DNA from: Lysinibacillus fusiformis
Lineage (GTDB): Bacteria > Bacillota > Bacilli > Bacillales_A > Planococcaceae
Direction: 5' to 3'
DNA: 64,000 bases
Assembly: GCF_003049525.1 (NCBI RefSeq)
Contig: NZ_PYWL01000002.1
Location: forward strand, 1-64,000
The translations under genes were made by a program, and so were the position numbers. The notes under the pieces were generated by a model. The model saw only the letters and a list, made by a program, of their open reading frames with translations. It made no database searches and had not been told where the DNA came from. This document shows positions 6,546 to 15,221 of the stretch, one piece after another; position 1 is the stretch's first letter; every line of letters starts with the position of its first letter.

Positions 6546-8420
6546 ATGAGTAAATGGAGGAAATCGAAGAAATCGAAGTATTTAAAAGCAATAACAGCAA
6601 TGGCTTTAACGGCTTCAGCCGTAGTAGTTGTAGCACCGATTGCATCAGAAGCAAGTAGCTTCAAGGATGTACATCGAACGCATCCATTTTATGACGACAT
6701 TAAAAATTTAAATGATCGGGGCATTATTAATGGGTTCCAAGATGGCACATTTAAACCTGAACAAAACTTAACACGTGGACAAGCTGCTAAAATTATTGCA
6801 AGTGTATTAGAACTGGATACATTGAATGTTAGCAATCCCAACTTTAAAGATATTCCCACTACTCATCAATACTTTGGAGCTATTGCTGCTTTAAAGCAAG
6901 AGGGGATTATTGATGGCTATGAAGATGGAACATTCCGTCAGGGCGATTATATTGAGCGTAACCATGTAGCAAAAATTTTAGCGAACGCCTTCCATTTAAA
7001 AGCTTCGAATACAAATTCATTACCATTCACAGATGTGCGCGCTGATTACAAGGAAGCAATCGCTGCTTTATATGAAAACAACGTAACGACTGGTAAAACA
7101 ACTACATTATTTGATGGTTCTTCAAATGTAACACGAGGGCAAATGGCTGCATTTATTACTCGTTCAGAAGCTGTTGGTCATCCGATTTTCCAACCTTCAC
7201 AAAGTGTAACGTTTAAAGTTGAAGAATATGCGGCGAGTGAAATTACTATTAATGGAAAGACGTATTATTTTGATGATTCGGTAAAATCAATCTTTACTAC
7301 TGAAAATAAGACTGCACTTACGGGGGCAGAAATTACAGCAACTATTAAAAATGGTGTTATAACAAAAGTAAATAATGTTGTTTTAAATAAGGCAGGTTCA
7401 GCAGAGAAGGAAGTTGTATTCAAGACAAATGCAACGCTCGATTCAATAAAGATTAACGCAGATGCTGTGATAGTTAAAAATGTATCGATTACAGGAAATG
7501 CAATTATTAGCTCAAATGTTAAAGCAAAAGTGGCATTTGATGGTGCTACAATTACTGGCGATATAATAGCAGAAGCCATAGATGGAGCAAAAGCTTCATT
7601 AGAAAATAAAAATGCAAGTCAAACTACACCTGTATTGACAATCAAAAATTCGCAAACAGGAAAAGTCCATGTCAAACGCAATAATATCTCAATTATGTCG
7701 AACTCGGTTATTCCAGAAATCATTATTACAGCTACTATTTCTGCTATAAATATTGAGGGAGCTGTAAAGAAGGTAACAATAGAATCTACGGCAAAACTGA
7801 AAATGACTGGAAATGTAAATTTTGAACGACTATTGCTTTCAACGGCCGTGGAATTAGCGTTGAATGTTGGTGGTGTAGTTAATTATTTATCGGTTCTAAA
7901 CGCCGATGCTCGAATTACAATCGGTTCAGGTTTAATGATCAATACGTTGTCGATTCCAGCGGGTTCAACTGTAACAAAGATTATGACGAACTATGCAGCA
8001 GTTGCTTCCCAAATTAAGGCCGTTATTGGAGGTTCTTCGCCAAGCACTGGGGTTCCAAACAATGGCGGAGGAAATGTAGCACCCGATCCAGTTATTCCAC
8101 CAGAAAAAGTAATTGAATTTAATGTCAAGAATGCTGAAGAATTAAAACAAGCATTAAAACAAGCAAAAGCAGGAGATTTAATTAAGTTAATGGCTCCAGT
8201 GACTATAGATATAACGTTAACAGATTTAGTAATGTTTGATTTGAATGGTTATACCTTGAATGGAAATGTAACGATAACAGCCCCAACAGCTAAAGGGAGA
8301 TATACTTTCATGCCAGCTGGTAGTACGGGTACGATTTCAGGAGATTTAATCATTGATGCACCAAATGTAAACATCAGTTTAGATGGATTAACTGTTGAAG
8401 GACACACAGTAATTGAATAA
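6546..8420 (+). CDS. SLH-domain surface protein with C-terminal beta-rich region
   Basis: A 624-residue secreted protein. A basic signal peptide runs to about residue 35 (KAITAMALTASAVVVVAPIA). Three SLH domains follow at about 38-85, 100-145 and 160-205, each with the F.D......Y..I..L....I..G and R.....I pattern; these bind pyruvylated secondary cell-wall polymer and anchor the protein to the wall. The rest is strand-rich, with many short V/I-x-N repeats like a beta-helix, and a glycine/proline linker near residue 500 (GGGNVAPDP). The ATG at 6546 is 13 bases from GGGGAGG, a long spacing. A secreted nuclease gene starts 72 bases downstream and is probably co-transcribed. Confidence 0.88.
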   Translation: MSKWRKSKKSKYLKAITAMALTASAVVVVAPIASEASSFKDVHRTHPFYDDIKNLNDRGIINGFQDGTFKPEQNLTRGQAAKIIASVLELDTLNVSNPNFKDIPTTHQYFGAIAALKQEGIIDGYEDGTFRQGDYIERNHVAKILANAFHLKASNTNSLPFTDVRADYKEAIAALYENNVTTGKTTTLFDGSSNVTRGQMAAFITRSEAVGHPIFQPSQSVTFKVEEYAASEITINGKTYYFDDSVKSIFTTENKTALTGAEITATIKNGVITKVNNVVLNKAGSAEKEVVFKTNATLDSIKINADAVIVKNVSITGNAIISSNVKAKVAFDGATITGDIIAEAIDGAKASLENKNASQTTPVLTIKNSQTGKVHVKRNNISIMSNSVIPEIIITATISAINIEGAVKKVTIESTAKLKMTGNVNFERLLLSTAVELALNVGGVVNYLSVLNADARITIGSGLMINTLSIPAGSTVTKIMTNYAAVASQIKAVIGGSSPSTGVPNNGGGNVAPDPVIPPEKVIEFNVKNAEELKQALKQAKAGDLIKLMAPVTIDITLTDLVMFDLNGYTLNGNVTITAPTAKGRYTFMPAGSTGTISGDLIIDAPNVNISLDGLTVEGHTVIE

Positions 8421-8492
8421 TAACTTTCACGTAAATTCCTTTGCAAAATAGAGAAAAGGATGAACGATAAAAAATCATAAGGAGCTTAACGA

Positions 8493-11400
8493 ATGAAGAA
8501 ATATGAATTTAATTTCGTTTCTAAAATAGCTTTATCATTTTTACTTATAATATCTATGATTTTGCCTTCCTTAACAGTTGTAAAGGCGGAAACGACAGAA
8601 GCCACTTCAATTGACTTTGTTGGACTTGATCCAACAGAACAGACTGAGCCAGCTAATCCTTCAGTCACTGAAGGAACAATTGCCGAAGCTCGTGCAGCTG
8701 TTGGAAAAGACCAAACATTTCAAATTCAAGGGACCGTTACGACAAAACCTGGTAGCTGGGGAGGCAAGGCCTTCTATGTACAGGATGAGTCTGCAGGGGT
8801 TTATGTTTTCTCTAGTTCTACAGAAGCAGGGAACTTAGCTGTTGGAGATATTGTCAAAATCACAGGGAAAACGAGTTTATATAGTGGAGAAGTTCAATTT
8901 AATTCACCGACAATTGAACGTATTTTTATAGGGACAGCACCTGCACCGCAAATAGTGAATCTACCACTTGAAGATAGCTTACAAGGTACATTAATTACAC
9001 TTGAAAATGTGAAGATTAAAGATTTAGCGTCATCTGGTACGAATGGAACATTTGAGTTTAAAGCCGTTGATGCAGAAAATAACGAGCTAGTAATTCGCCA
9101 TGATAACCGTACAGGCTATCAATTCTCTCAATTTGTAGCAGATGGGTTCAATAACAATGATGTAATTACAGTGACAGGGATTGCTTCCATTTTTAACGGG
9201 ACCTATCAATTAAAAACCTTAAGCGCGGAAAGTTTCCAATTAATAGGGAACTACGAGCCTACACAAGTAGCGAATGTTAAAGCTTATCCAGCAACGGGTG
9301 AAGTTTTTGCAGGGTCAAAAGTAACATTGTCTACAGATACACCAAACGCAACAATCTATTACACGATAGATGGTTCTGAACCGTCAACAGCTAGTGAGGT
9401 TTATGATGCAGCAGCGGGCATTGTTGTAAATGCAGCAATGACGATCAAAGCATTTGCTACAGCAACTGGCTTAAACAATAGCGAAATTAAATCCTTTGAT
9501 TTTACAGTTAAAGATGCGCCAGCCACTATTTCAATTACGGAAGCACGTAATAAAGAAATAGGACAAGTAGTAATCGTATCGGGTATTGTAACAGCAAAAT
9601 TAGAAACTGCTACTGCTCACATTCAAGATGAAGAGGGTGCGGCGATTGCCATTTACCCTGTAGATAGTCTTACTGCAAATGTCGGCGATTTGGTGACGGT
9701 GCAAGGTCAAGTTGCTGAATATAGCGGACTAAAGCAATTAACAAATATTTCACTTGTTGGCATGCCTATTCCTTCTAAACTACCAGGGGCAAACATTATT
9801 AAAAGTATTGAGGTTGCAGAAGACAATGAATCGAAATTAGTAACGATTAAAAATGTAGCCATTACTGGTTCAGGTCAAAATTTTACCGGAACTGATGATG
9901 TAGGCACATTTGCTATTTACGATAAAACACGTGACTCAGGTTTAGTAAGTGGAAAAACGTATGGGGAAATTACCGGTATTGTTGGTCAATATACAAATCA
10001 TCAACTACTCCCGATTCGCATTATTGAAGATGTAACAAAGGTTCAGGATATTAAAGCTTCTCACGTTGGTGGGGTAACAGCGGGTACAAACGTTACACTT
10101 TCTACCATGACAGAAGATGCAACGATTTATTATACAGTGGACGGCTCAGCACCAACTACAGCTAGTACAAAATATACAGGGGAAATTCTTGTTAATAAAC
10201 CGTTGACGATTAAAGCGATTGCAGTAAAAGAAGGTTTAACGAATAGTGCGATTGCTACATTTGTTTATGAGATTATTGATACTGAAAATGCCACAATTAG
10301 CGATATTCAAGGGCCAAGTCATATATCACCATATGTCGATTTAACAGTAAGTGATGTAGAAGGAATTGTAACATTCGTTATTAATTCAAGTAGCTTCATT
10401 ATGCAAGAGGGCGATTCGACATTCGATGGCGTAAAATCAACAGCGATCAAGGTAAGTAAGTCGGGACATAATGTAGCAGTAGGAGATGTTATTAAAGTAT
10501 CAGGGAATGTAACTGAAGTGGGTGGAAACTCTCGATTAAGAGATACGCAAATTTCAGCAACGAATATCACAAAAACAGGTACAGCAGAAGTTCCAAAAGT
10601 ACTTGTTATAGGAGAGGACCTATCCCCACCAAATAAAATTATTGATAATGATGGCTTTGCTATTTTTGATCCACAAGAAGATGGTATTGATTTTTGGGAA
10701 TCTATTGAATATATGCGAGTATCATTCCCTGATGCGAGAGTGATTGGACCAATTTATAATAATGATTCACCAATTGTTGTACCGAGCACAACAAATAATA
10801 CATTTAATGTGAATGGCGGTTTAAATATTGCAGCCGACGATTATAATCCAGAAAAAATTATGCTTGAAGGGGTAGCAGGAAAAAATTATGATTCGGGTGA
10901 TCGTTTTAATGATCCACTTATCGGATTTGTAGAAAACTTTACAGATGGCTATCGACTGAACACGAATAAAGTCTTCTCTGATGTGACAAAGGCAAATCTT
11001 CAGCAAGAAGTGACGCATCTTGAACCAGTGGCGGACAAGTTAAATGTCGCTTCCTATAATATCGAAAACTTTTCGAATAATCCTGCCAATACATCTAATG
11101 AAAAAGTAGACAGAATTGCAGCGACATTTGTGAAAAATATGAAGTCACCAGATATTATTACATTAGTCGAAGTACAAGATAATGATGGACAAATTGATTC
11201 AGGAAATGCTGATGCATCTGAAAGCTATATGCGATTAATTAATGCAATTAAAGCTGCGGGTGGCCCTGCTTATGATTGGATTGACGTAATGCCTATTAAT
11301 AATACAGTAGGCGGTGCGCCTGGTGGTAATATTCGTGTAGGCTACTTATATAATCCGACACGTGTTTCTTTAGTGACTGGTACAAAGGGAGCGGGTGACC

Positions 11401-12320
11401 AAGCGAATGGGTGGACAGCAGATGGAAGCCTTGCTTTAAATCCAGGCTTTGTTGATCCAACTAAATTTGCAGATACACGTAAACCAATTGCGGCGGAATT
11501 CAAATTCCAGGAAGAGCATGTAGTCATTATAGGAGCGCACTTAAATTCTAAAGGAGGCGATGGTTCACTTTGGGGACCAACTCAGCCGCCAGTGTTAGAA
11601 TCAGTAACAAAACGTCTTCAGCTTGCTCAAGCCATCAATGATTTTATCGATGAAGGTCTTGCCATCAATCCGGATATAAATATCATTGTAGCAGGGGACA
11701 TGAATGACTTTGAATTCACACCAGCACTTGAAACATTAAAAGGTGATGTTTTAACGAATATGGTGGATAAAGCCCCAGAGACTGATCGTTTTACGTACTT
11801 CTTCCAAGGGAACAATCAAGTGTTGGATCATATTTTAGTTTCGAATAATCTTGCTAACGTTACGGCTATAGACTTGATTCATATTAATGCGAACTTTACA
11901 GAAGCGCAGGGGAGAGCATCGGATCATGACCCTGTATTAGTTCAAATTGATTTGAAAGCAGGAAAAGAAGAAATACCAACACCAATAGTACCTGAAAATG
12001 TATATAGCTTTAATAACTATAAGACTGGTAAATTAATAATGAATCGTCCAAGCATTTCATTAACGTTAGGAAAAAATACTAATATTAAAAATGGAATTGC
12101 AGTATTTAGTCAATATGCCGAATTCCATGGTGAAGGATTTGCAGACAAAACTGTAACAATCAGTCCTAAAAAAGGAAATGCGATTATTGATTTTAAAGGT
12201 ACGGAAATTGGTGAAATTATTATCGAAGGAAAAAATGTAAAAGAAATTCGTAATTTACCTGCTGGAGCGACTATAACGTATACAAAAGGGGCTTCTGCTG
12301 AGGAAATTGAATTTAAGTAA
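8493..12320 (+). CDS. Large secreted multi-domain nuclease (OB folds plus endonuclease/exonuclease/phosphatase domain)
   Basis: A 1275-residue secreted protein with a signal peptide ending near residue 32. From the N-terminus it shows OB-fold-like modules typical of YhcR-type nucleases at about 55-180, 345-440 and 610-700, alternating with two chitobiase-C-like modules (YYTIDGSEPSTAS near 285; YYTVDGSAPTTAS near 548). An endonuclease/exonuclease/phosphatase domain covers about 845-1155 and keeps its catalytic motifs: VASYNIENFS, TLVEVQD, GAHLNSKGGDGS, AGDMNDFE, DHILVS and ASDHDPV. It should cut extracellular DNA or RNA, perhaps for phosphate or nucleotide scavenging. There is no SLH or LPXTG anchor; the neighbouring SLH protein may hold it on the wall. 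The start ATG 8493 follows AAGGAGC. Confidence 0.87.
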   Translation: MKKYEFNFVSKIALSFLLIISMILPSLTVVKAETTEATSIDFVGLDPTEQTEPANPSVTEGTIAEARAAVGKDQTFQIQGTVTTKPGSWGGKAFYVQDESAGVYVFSSSTEAGNLAVGDIVKITGKTSLYSGEVQFNSPTIERIFIGTAPAPQIVNLPLEDSLQGTLITLENVKIKDLASSGTNGTFEFKAVDAENNELVIRHDNRTGYQFSQFVADGFNNNDVITVTGIASIFNGTYQLKTLSAESFQLIGNYEPTQVANVKAYPATGEVFAGSKVTLSTDTPNATIYYTIDGSEPSTASEVYDAAAGIVVNAAMTIKAFATATGLNNSEIKSFDFTVKDAPATISITEARNKEIGQVVIVSGIVTAKLETATAHIQDEEGAAIAIYPVDSLTANVGDLVTVQGQVAEYSGLKQLTNISLVGMPIPSKLPGANIIKSIEVAEDNESKLVTIKNVAITGSGQNFTGTDDVGTFAIYDKTRDSGLVSGKTYGEITGIVGQYTNHQLLPIRIIEDVTKVQDIKASHVGGVTAGTNVTLSTMTEDATIYYTVDGSAPTTASTKYTGEILVNKPLTIKAIAVKEGLTNSAIATFVYEIIDTENATISDIQGPSHISPYVDLTVSDVEGIVTFVINSSSFIMQEGDSTFDGVKSTAIKVSKSGHNVAVGDVIKVSGNVTEVGGNSRLRDTQISATNITKTGTAEVPKVLVIGEDLSPPNKIIDNDGFAIFDPQEDGIDFWESIEYMRVSFPDARVIGPIYNNDSPIVVPSTTNNTFNVNGGLNIAADDYNPEKIMLEGVAGKNYDSGDRFNDPLIGFVENFTDGYRLNTNKVFSDVTKANLQQEVTHLEPVADKLNVASYNIENFSNNPANTSNEKVDRIAATFVKNMKSPDIITLVEVQDNDGQIDSGNADASESYMRLINAIKAAGGPAYDWIDVMPINNTVGGAPGGNIRVGYLYNPTRVSLVTGTKGAGDQANGWTADGSLALNPGFVDPTKFADTRKPIAAEFKFQEEHVVIIGAHLNSKGGDGSLWGPTQPPVLESVTKRLQLAQAINDFIDEGLAINPDINIIVAGDMNDFEFTPALETLKGDVLTNMVDKAPETDRFTYFFQGNNQVLDHILVSNNLANVTAIDLIHINANFTEAQGRASDHDPVLVQIDLKAGKEEIPTPIVPENVYSFNNYKTGKLIMNRPSISLTLGKNTNIKNGIAVFSQYAEFHGEGFADKTVTISPKKGNAIIDFKGTEIGEIIIEGKNVKEIRNLPAGATITYTKGASAEEIEFK

Positions 12321-12412
12321 TAACTACTTGCAGTAAGAATGTTAGGCATATGTCAATCATTTAGTGGCTTGTTAATTTAAACTGCATGGATCATATTCAT
12401 GAAGATCAGTAT

Positions 12413-12448
12413 GCCATTCCAAACCCATTTGGAGTGGCTTTTACTTTT
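12413..12448 (+). terminator. Terminator after the nuclease gene
   Basis: GCCATTCCAAA pairs with TTTGGAGTGGC (11 pairs, one G-T) around CCCA, followed by a T-rich tract. Confidence 0.8.
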
Positions 12449-12812
12449 CTCATCTTATCAATATCTATGAAAAATGGAGAGTGGGTTCATTTTCATAAAA
12501 TAGATAAAAAGAATTACCTTTATAAAGTGAATAGATGTACTTCAACTAACGGTGCTTAGTCGGTATTTTAGGCATGAAAACGAAAAATTTGACGAGAAAA
12601 AACTAAATAGATATTATAGATATGTTAAGTCCTTAATAGAGTGATTAGACCCAACCAGCTAAACTGTATCTTTTTTTATTGAGATCAATGACTCATATAT
12701 AATTGGCTTAACAAATGGAATGAAAAAGATATCATACATATAATTAGCGATGTCTTTTGTCTTAATTGCAGATATTAAAGGTCTGTAATATATTGTGATA
12801 TGGAGGGAAATA
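12449..12812. other. Spacer before the flavoprotein gene
   Basis: About 360 bases without a supportable gene. A 30-codon frame at 12467-12559 has no ribosome-binding site. A T-rich run near 12670 could be a weak terminator. Nothing else was recognised. Confidence 0.4.
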
Positions 12813-13721
12813 ATGATGAATCAATACGATTGTATGATTATAGGTGGAGGCCCTGCTGGGTTAAGTGCTGCCTTAACATTAGGAAGAGCGCGCAGAAAGG
12901 TTGCACTAGTTGATAATGGAACAAATCGGAATCGTGTAACTCAGGAGTCACATGGTTTTTTAACAAGAGATGGGATAAAGCCACAAGAATTTAAGAATCT
13001 CGCAAGTAAAGATATAGAATCTTATCCTTCTATAACAATGATGGATCAAACCGTCATAGAAATAATTAAAGATGATATAACTGGTTTATTTCTAGTCAAT
13101 ACTTCGGAAAATAAAACTTATGTAACTGAAAAAATACTGTTAGCTACTGGAATACAAGAGGAATTTCCACTCCCGCAAATCAGACAATATTATGGTAAAA
13201 GTTTGTTTAGCTGTCCATATTGCGATGGTTGGGAGCTGCGAGACAAGCCATTGGCTATCATTGCAGAAAACGAGGAGCATATTAGTCATATGACGAAATT
13301 GGTTTTTAATTGGTCACAGGATTTAATTGTTTTTACGAATGGTCATCAACTTTCCAAGAAGATTCAAAATGATTTTGAACAAAAGAAAATTAAGGCGTAT
13401 ACAAATACTATTAAAGATTTACATGGGGATGATGGTAACTTATCTAGTGTTGAATTAGAAACAGGTGACAATATTTTAAGAGCGGGTGGTTTTATTGTGC
13501 CAAGTTTTTATCGTCCCAATAAATTTGCTAAACAGCTAAATTGTCAAGTTGATGAAAACGGAACAATTATGACTGATGGTGCTGGACGAACAACTGCGGC
13601 TGGAATATATATTGCTGGTGAAACGGAAAAGGGTGGTCCCTCTTCTTTAATGATTGCAGCTGCGGAAGGCTTTAAGGCTGCTTCAAGCATAAACATGGAT
13701 ATAACAATAGAAAGATTTTAA
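12813..13721 (+). CDS. Thioredoxin-reductase-like FAD/NAD(P) oxidoreductase
   Basis: A 302-residue flavoprotein of the thioredoxin reductase-like group. The FAD-binding GGGPAGLSAALTLGRARRKV is at the N-terminus, the redox-active CPYCDGWE (CxxC) near residue 137, and the second FAD motif as TAAGIYIAGE near the C-terminus. The expected NADPH-binding GxGxxA motif is weak here (ENEEHISHM), so the electron donor is unclear. The true start is ATG 12813 (MMNQYDCMIIGGG), six bases after GGAGGG. It stands alone with its own terminator. Related proteins reduce disulfides or serve as ferredoxin/bacillithiol reductases; the partner is not known. Confidence 0.82.
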   Translation: MMNQYDCMIIGGGPAGLSAALTLGRARRKVALVDNGTNRNRVTQESHGFLTRDGIKPQEFKNLASKDIESYPSITMMDQTVIEIIKDDITGLFLVNTSENKTYVTEKILLATGIQEEFPLPQIRQYYGKSLFSCPYCDGWELRDKPLAIIAENEEHISHMTKLVFNWSQDLIVFTNGHQLSKKIQNDFEQKKIKAYTNTIKDLHGDDGNLSSVELETGDNILRAGGFIVPSFYRPNKFAKQLNCQVDENGTIMTDGAGRTTAAGIYIAGETEKGGPSSLMIAAAEGFKAASSINMDITIERF

Positions 13722-13730
13722 ATTTATGGT

Positions 13731-13768
13731 TAGCTGATGAGTCATATAAAATTCATCAGCTATTTTGA
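13731..13768 (+). terminator. Terminator after the flavoprotein gene
   Basis: TAGCTGATGA pairs with TCATCAGCTA around an AT-rich loop and is followed by TTTTG. Confidence 0.7.
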
Positions 13769-13809
13769 ATATGACTAGTCAAGCTGGCGGAGAATGAACT
13801 TGGATATGT

Positions 13810-14105
13810 TATACTATAAATAAATATAGAATAACTAGAAAAGGTACATATTCATTGTAAATTAGCTGAAAAGTGTAGAACCGTTGGTTGCCTCTCACCT
13901 GTATGTTGAGCACATTTTAGTAGTCTTCGTAATGTTATGACGACTACTAAAATGTGTCATCATCGTAAGAGAGGAGTCCTACTTTAGACTAGTACAATAA
14001 AAAATCTACGAAGATAGGATGTATAGAGTAGGATGCGAGATTTACATCATACTCATAGTTTTAGACATAATTGCATCTTTACTGTAAAGGAAGATGCCTT
14101 TTTTA
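13810..14105 (+). ncRNA. Candidate structured non-coding RNA
   Basis: A gene-free stretch with signs of an independent RNA. A TATACT-like -10 is at 13810-13815. CACATTTTAGTAGTC and GACTACTAAAATGTG form a perfect 15-bp stem (about 13911-13958), enclosed by CCTCTC/GAGAGG and GTAG/CTAC pairings with internal loops, giving a long rod. A strong terminator (GCATCTT / AAGATGC, then TTTTTT) ends it at about 14105. The rod with a central loop resembles 6S RNA in outline, but no conserved 6S sequence was recognised. It could instead be a small palindromic mobile element. It does not overlap the cobalamin riboswitch, which begins about 250 bases later. Confidence 0.4.
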
Positions 14106-14354
14106 TGTATAAAATTACTAGGGTGGCTACGTTTTTAGGTAAATAAGCGACTATTATTTTTGTTCCTATTTTTTAATAAAATAATGCTATCGCTACATGG
14201 TTATATTTTATATGATTATGTTTTAGTTCGTTCTACAAGGTTATGTCAGAAAATATGAATAGTCTCAAATTGATGAACTTTTATTTCTCGATTTACTTTT
14301 TATATAAAGGATGGTACACTTAAAACTATCGAAAAACAATATATTGTGTTCGTT

Positions 14355-14510
14355 TTGTGTAGGTACTACTATATGTAGTTTAATAGGGAAGTTCGGTACT
14401 ATTCCGACGCTGTCCCCGCAACTGTGAAGCTGACGATGATTGTAACCACTGTGTGCATTCGCATGGGAAGGAAATCAGAGATTGAAGCAAAGCCAGGAGA
14501 CCTGCCTATA
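14355..14510 (+). promoter_or_regulatory. Cobalamin (B12) riboswitch aptamer
   Basis: The conserved elements of the adenosylcobalamin aptamer appear in order: TTTAATAGGGAA, the B12-box region CTGTCCCCGCAACTGT, GGAAGGAAATCAGAG, and AGCCAGGAGACCTGCC at 14491-14506. It lies in the leader of the nrdH-nrdI-nrdE-nrdF-dut operon. Binding of cobalamin should lower expression of this B12-independent ribonucleotide reductase. Confidence 0.93.
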
Positions 14511-14545
14511 TAAAACAAATTTATCATTTCTTCGGGGATTAAGAG

Positions 14546-14617
14546 ATGGGAACGTCCGTATTTTTAGTATGTTAACGTTTCCATTTAAGCTATCTCTCTA
14601 GAAGAGGTAGCTTTTTT
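14546..14617 (+). terminator. Riboswitch expression platform: hairpin plus intrinsic terminator
   Basis: ATGGGAACG (14546-14554) can pair with CGTTTCCAT (14576-14584). Immediately after, AGCTATCTCT (14588-14597) pairs with AGAGGTAGCT (14603-14612), followed by TTTTTT. The terminator lies only 24 bases before nrdH. AAGAGAT at 14541-14547 is complementary to part of the terminator's left arm (ATCTCT), so an alternative antiterminator fold is possible. Control is therefore likely by transcription termination. Confidence 0.8.
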
Positions 14618-14640
14618 ATTTTATGAAAAGAGGGATTACT

Positions 14641-14865
14641 ATGAAACTTTATACAAAAACAATCTGTCCAAAATGCCTTTGGGTAAAATCCGAATTACAA
14701 CGAGCAGGACTTGAAGCTGAAATTGTTAATATTGATCACGATGAACAAGCGAAAAAAACAATTATAGATGCAGGTTTTTTAAGTGTGCCTGTTTTAGAGG
14801 TAGATGAAACATTTATAGGTGAGGTTCAGGAAATTGTTTCTCGTATTGAGATGATTACACTATGA
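14641..14865 (+). CDS. nrdH: NrdH glutaredoxin-like redox protein
   Basis: A 74-residue thioredoxin-fold protein with the redox-active CPKC (TICPKCLWVK) and the SVPVLEVDE cis-proline loop. NrdH passes electrons to the class Ib ribonucleotide reductase NrdE. The start is ATG 14641, seven bases after AGAGGG; an upstream in-frame ATG at 14623 has no ribosome-binding site and lies at the terminator. It is the first gene of the operon and overlaps nrdI by four bases (ATGA). Expression depends on the B12 riboswitch just upstream. Confidence 0.88.
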   Translation: MKLYTKTICPKCLWVKSELQRAGLEAEIVNIDHDEQAKKTIIDAGFLSVPVLEVDETFIGEVQEIVSRIEMITL

Positions 14866-15221
14866 TCGTTTACGCTAGTCGTACAGGAAATGTCCGTAAT
14901 GTAGTATCTAAATTAAGGGCAGAATCTATTGAACTCTCTGAGGAATTAAGCTTGAATAAGCCTTATCTTTTAATTACATATACAGATGGCTTAGGTGACA
15001 TTCCGGCAAAAGTGCAACGTTTTTTAGAGAAAAATAGAGATTTTTGTAAAGGAGTAGTTGCTAGTGGCAATAGTAACTTCGGACATCATGTCTTTGGCGC
15101 TGCTGGGGAAAAAATTGCTACTACCTATCATGTACCCTTAGTGAGGAAGTTAGATTTGCGTGGCAATCAAACAGATTATGAAGCAATACAAATGTTTTAT
15201 GAAACGAGGGTAATGGGATGA
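14862..15221 (+). CDS. nrdI: NrdI flavodoxin-like protein
   Basis: A 119-residue flavodoxin-like protein with the FMN phosphate loop YASRTGNVRNV at the N-terminus, TYTDGLGD in the middle and ASGNSNFGHHVFGAAG, the family's flavin-contact loop. NrdI supplies the oxidant that builds the dimanganese-tyrosyl cofactor of NrdF. It overlaps both nrdH and nrdE by four bases, so the three are translationally coupled. The length is normal for the family. Confidence 0.92.
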   Translation: MIVYASRTGNVRNVVSKLRAESIELSEELSLNKPYLLITYTDGLGDIPAKVQRFLEKNRDFCKGVVASGNSNFGHHVFGAAGEKIATTYHVPLVRKLDLRGNQTDYEAIQMFYETRVMG

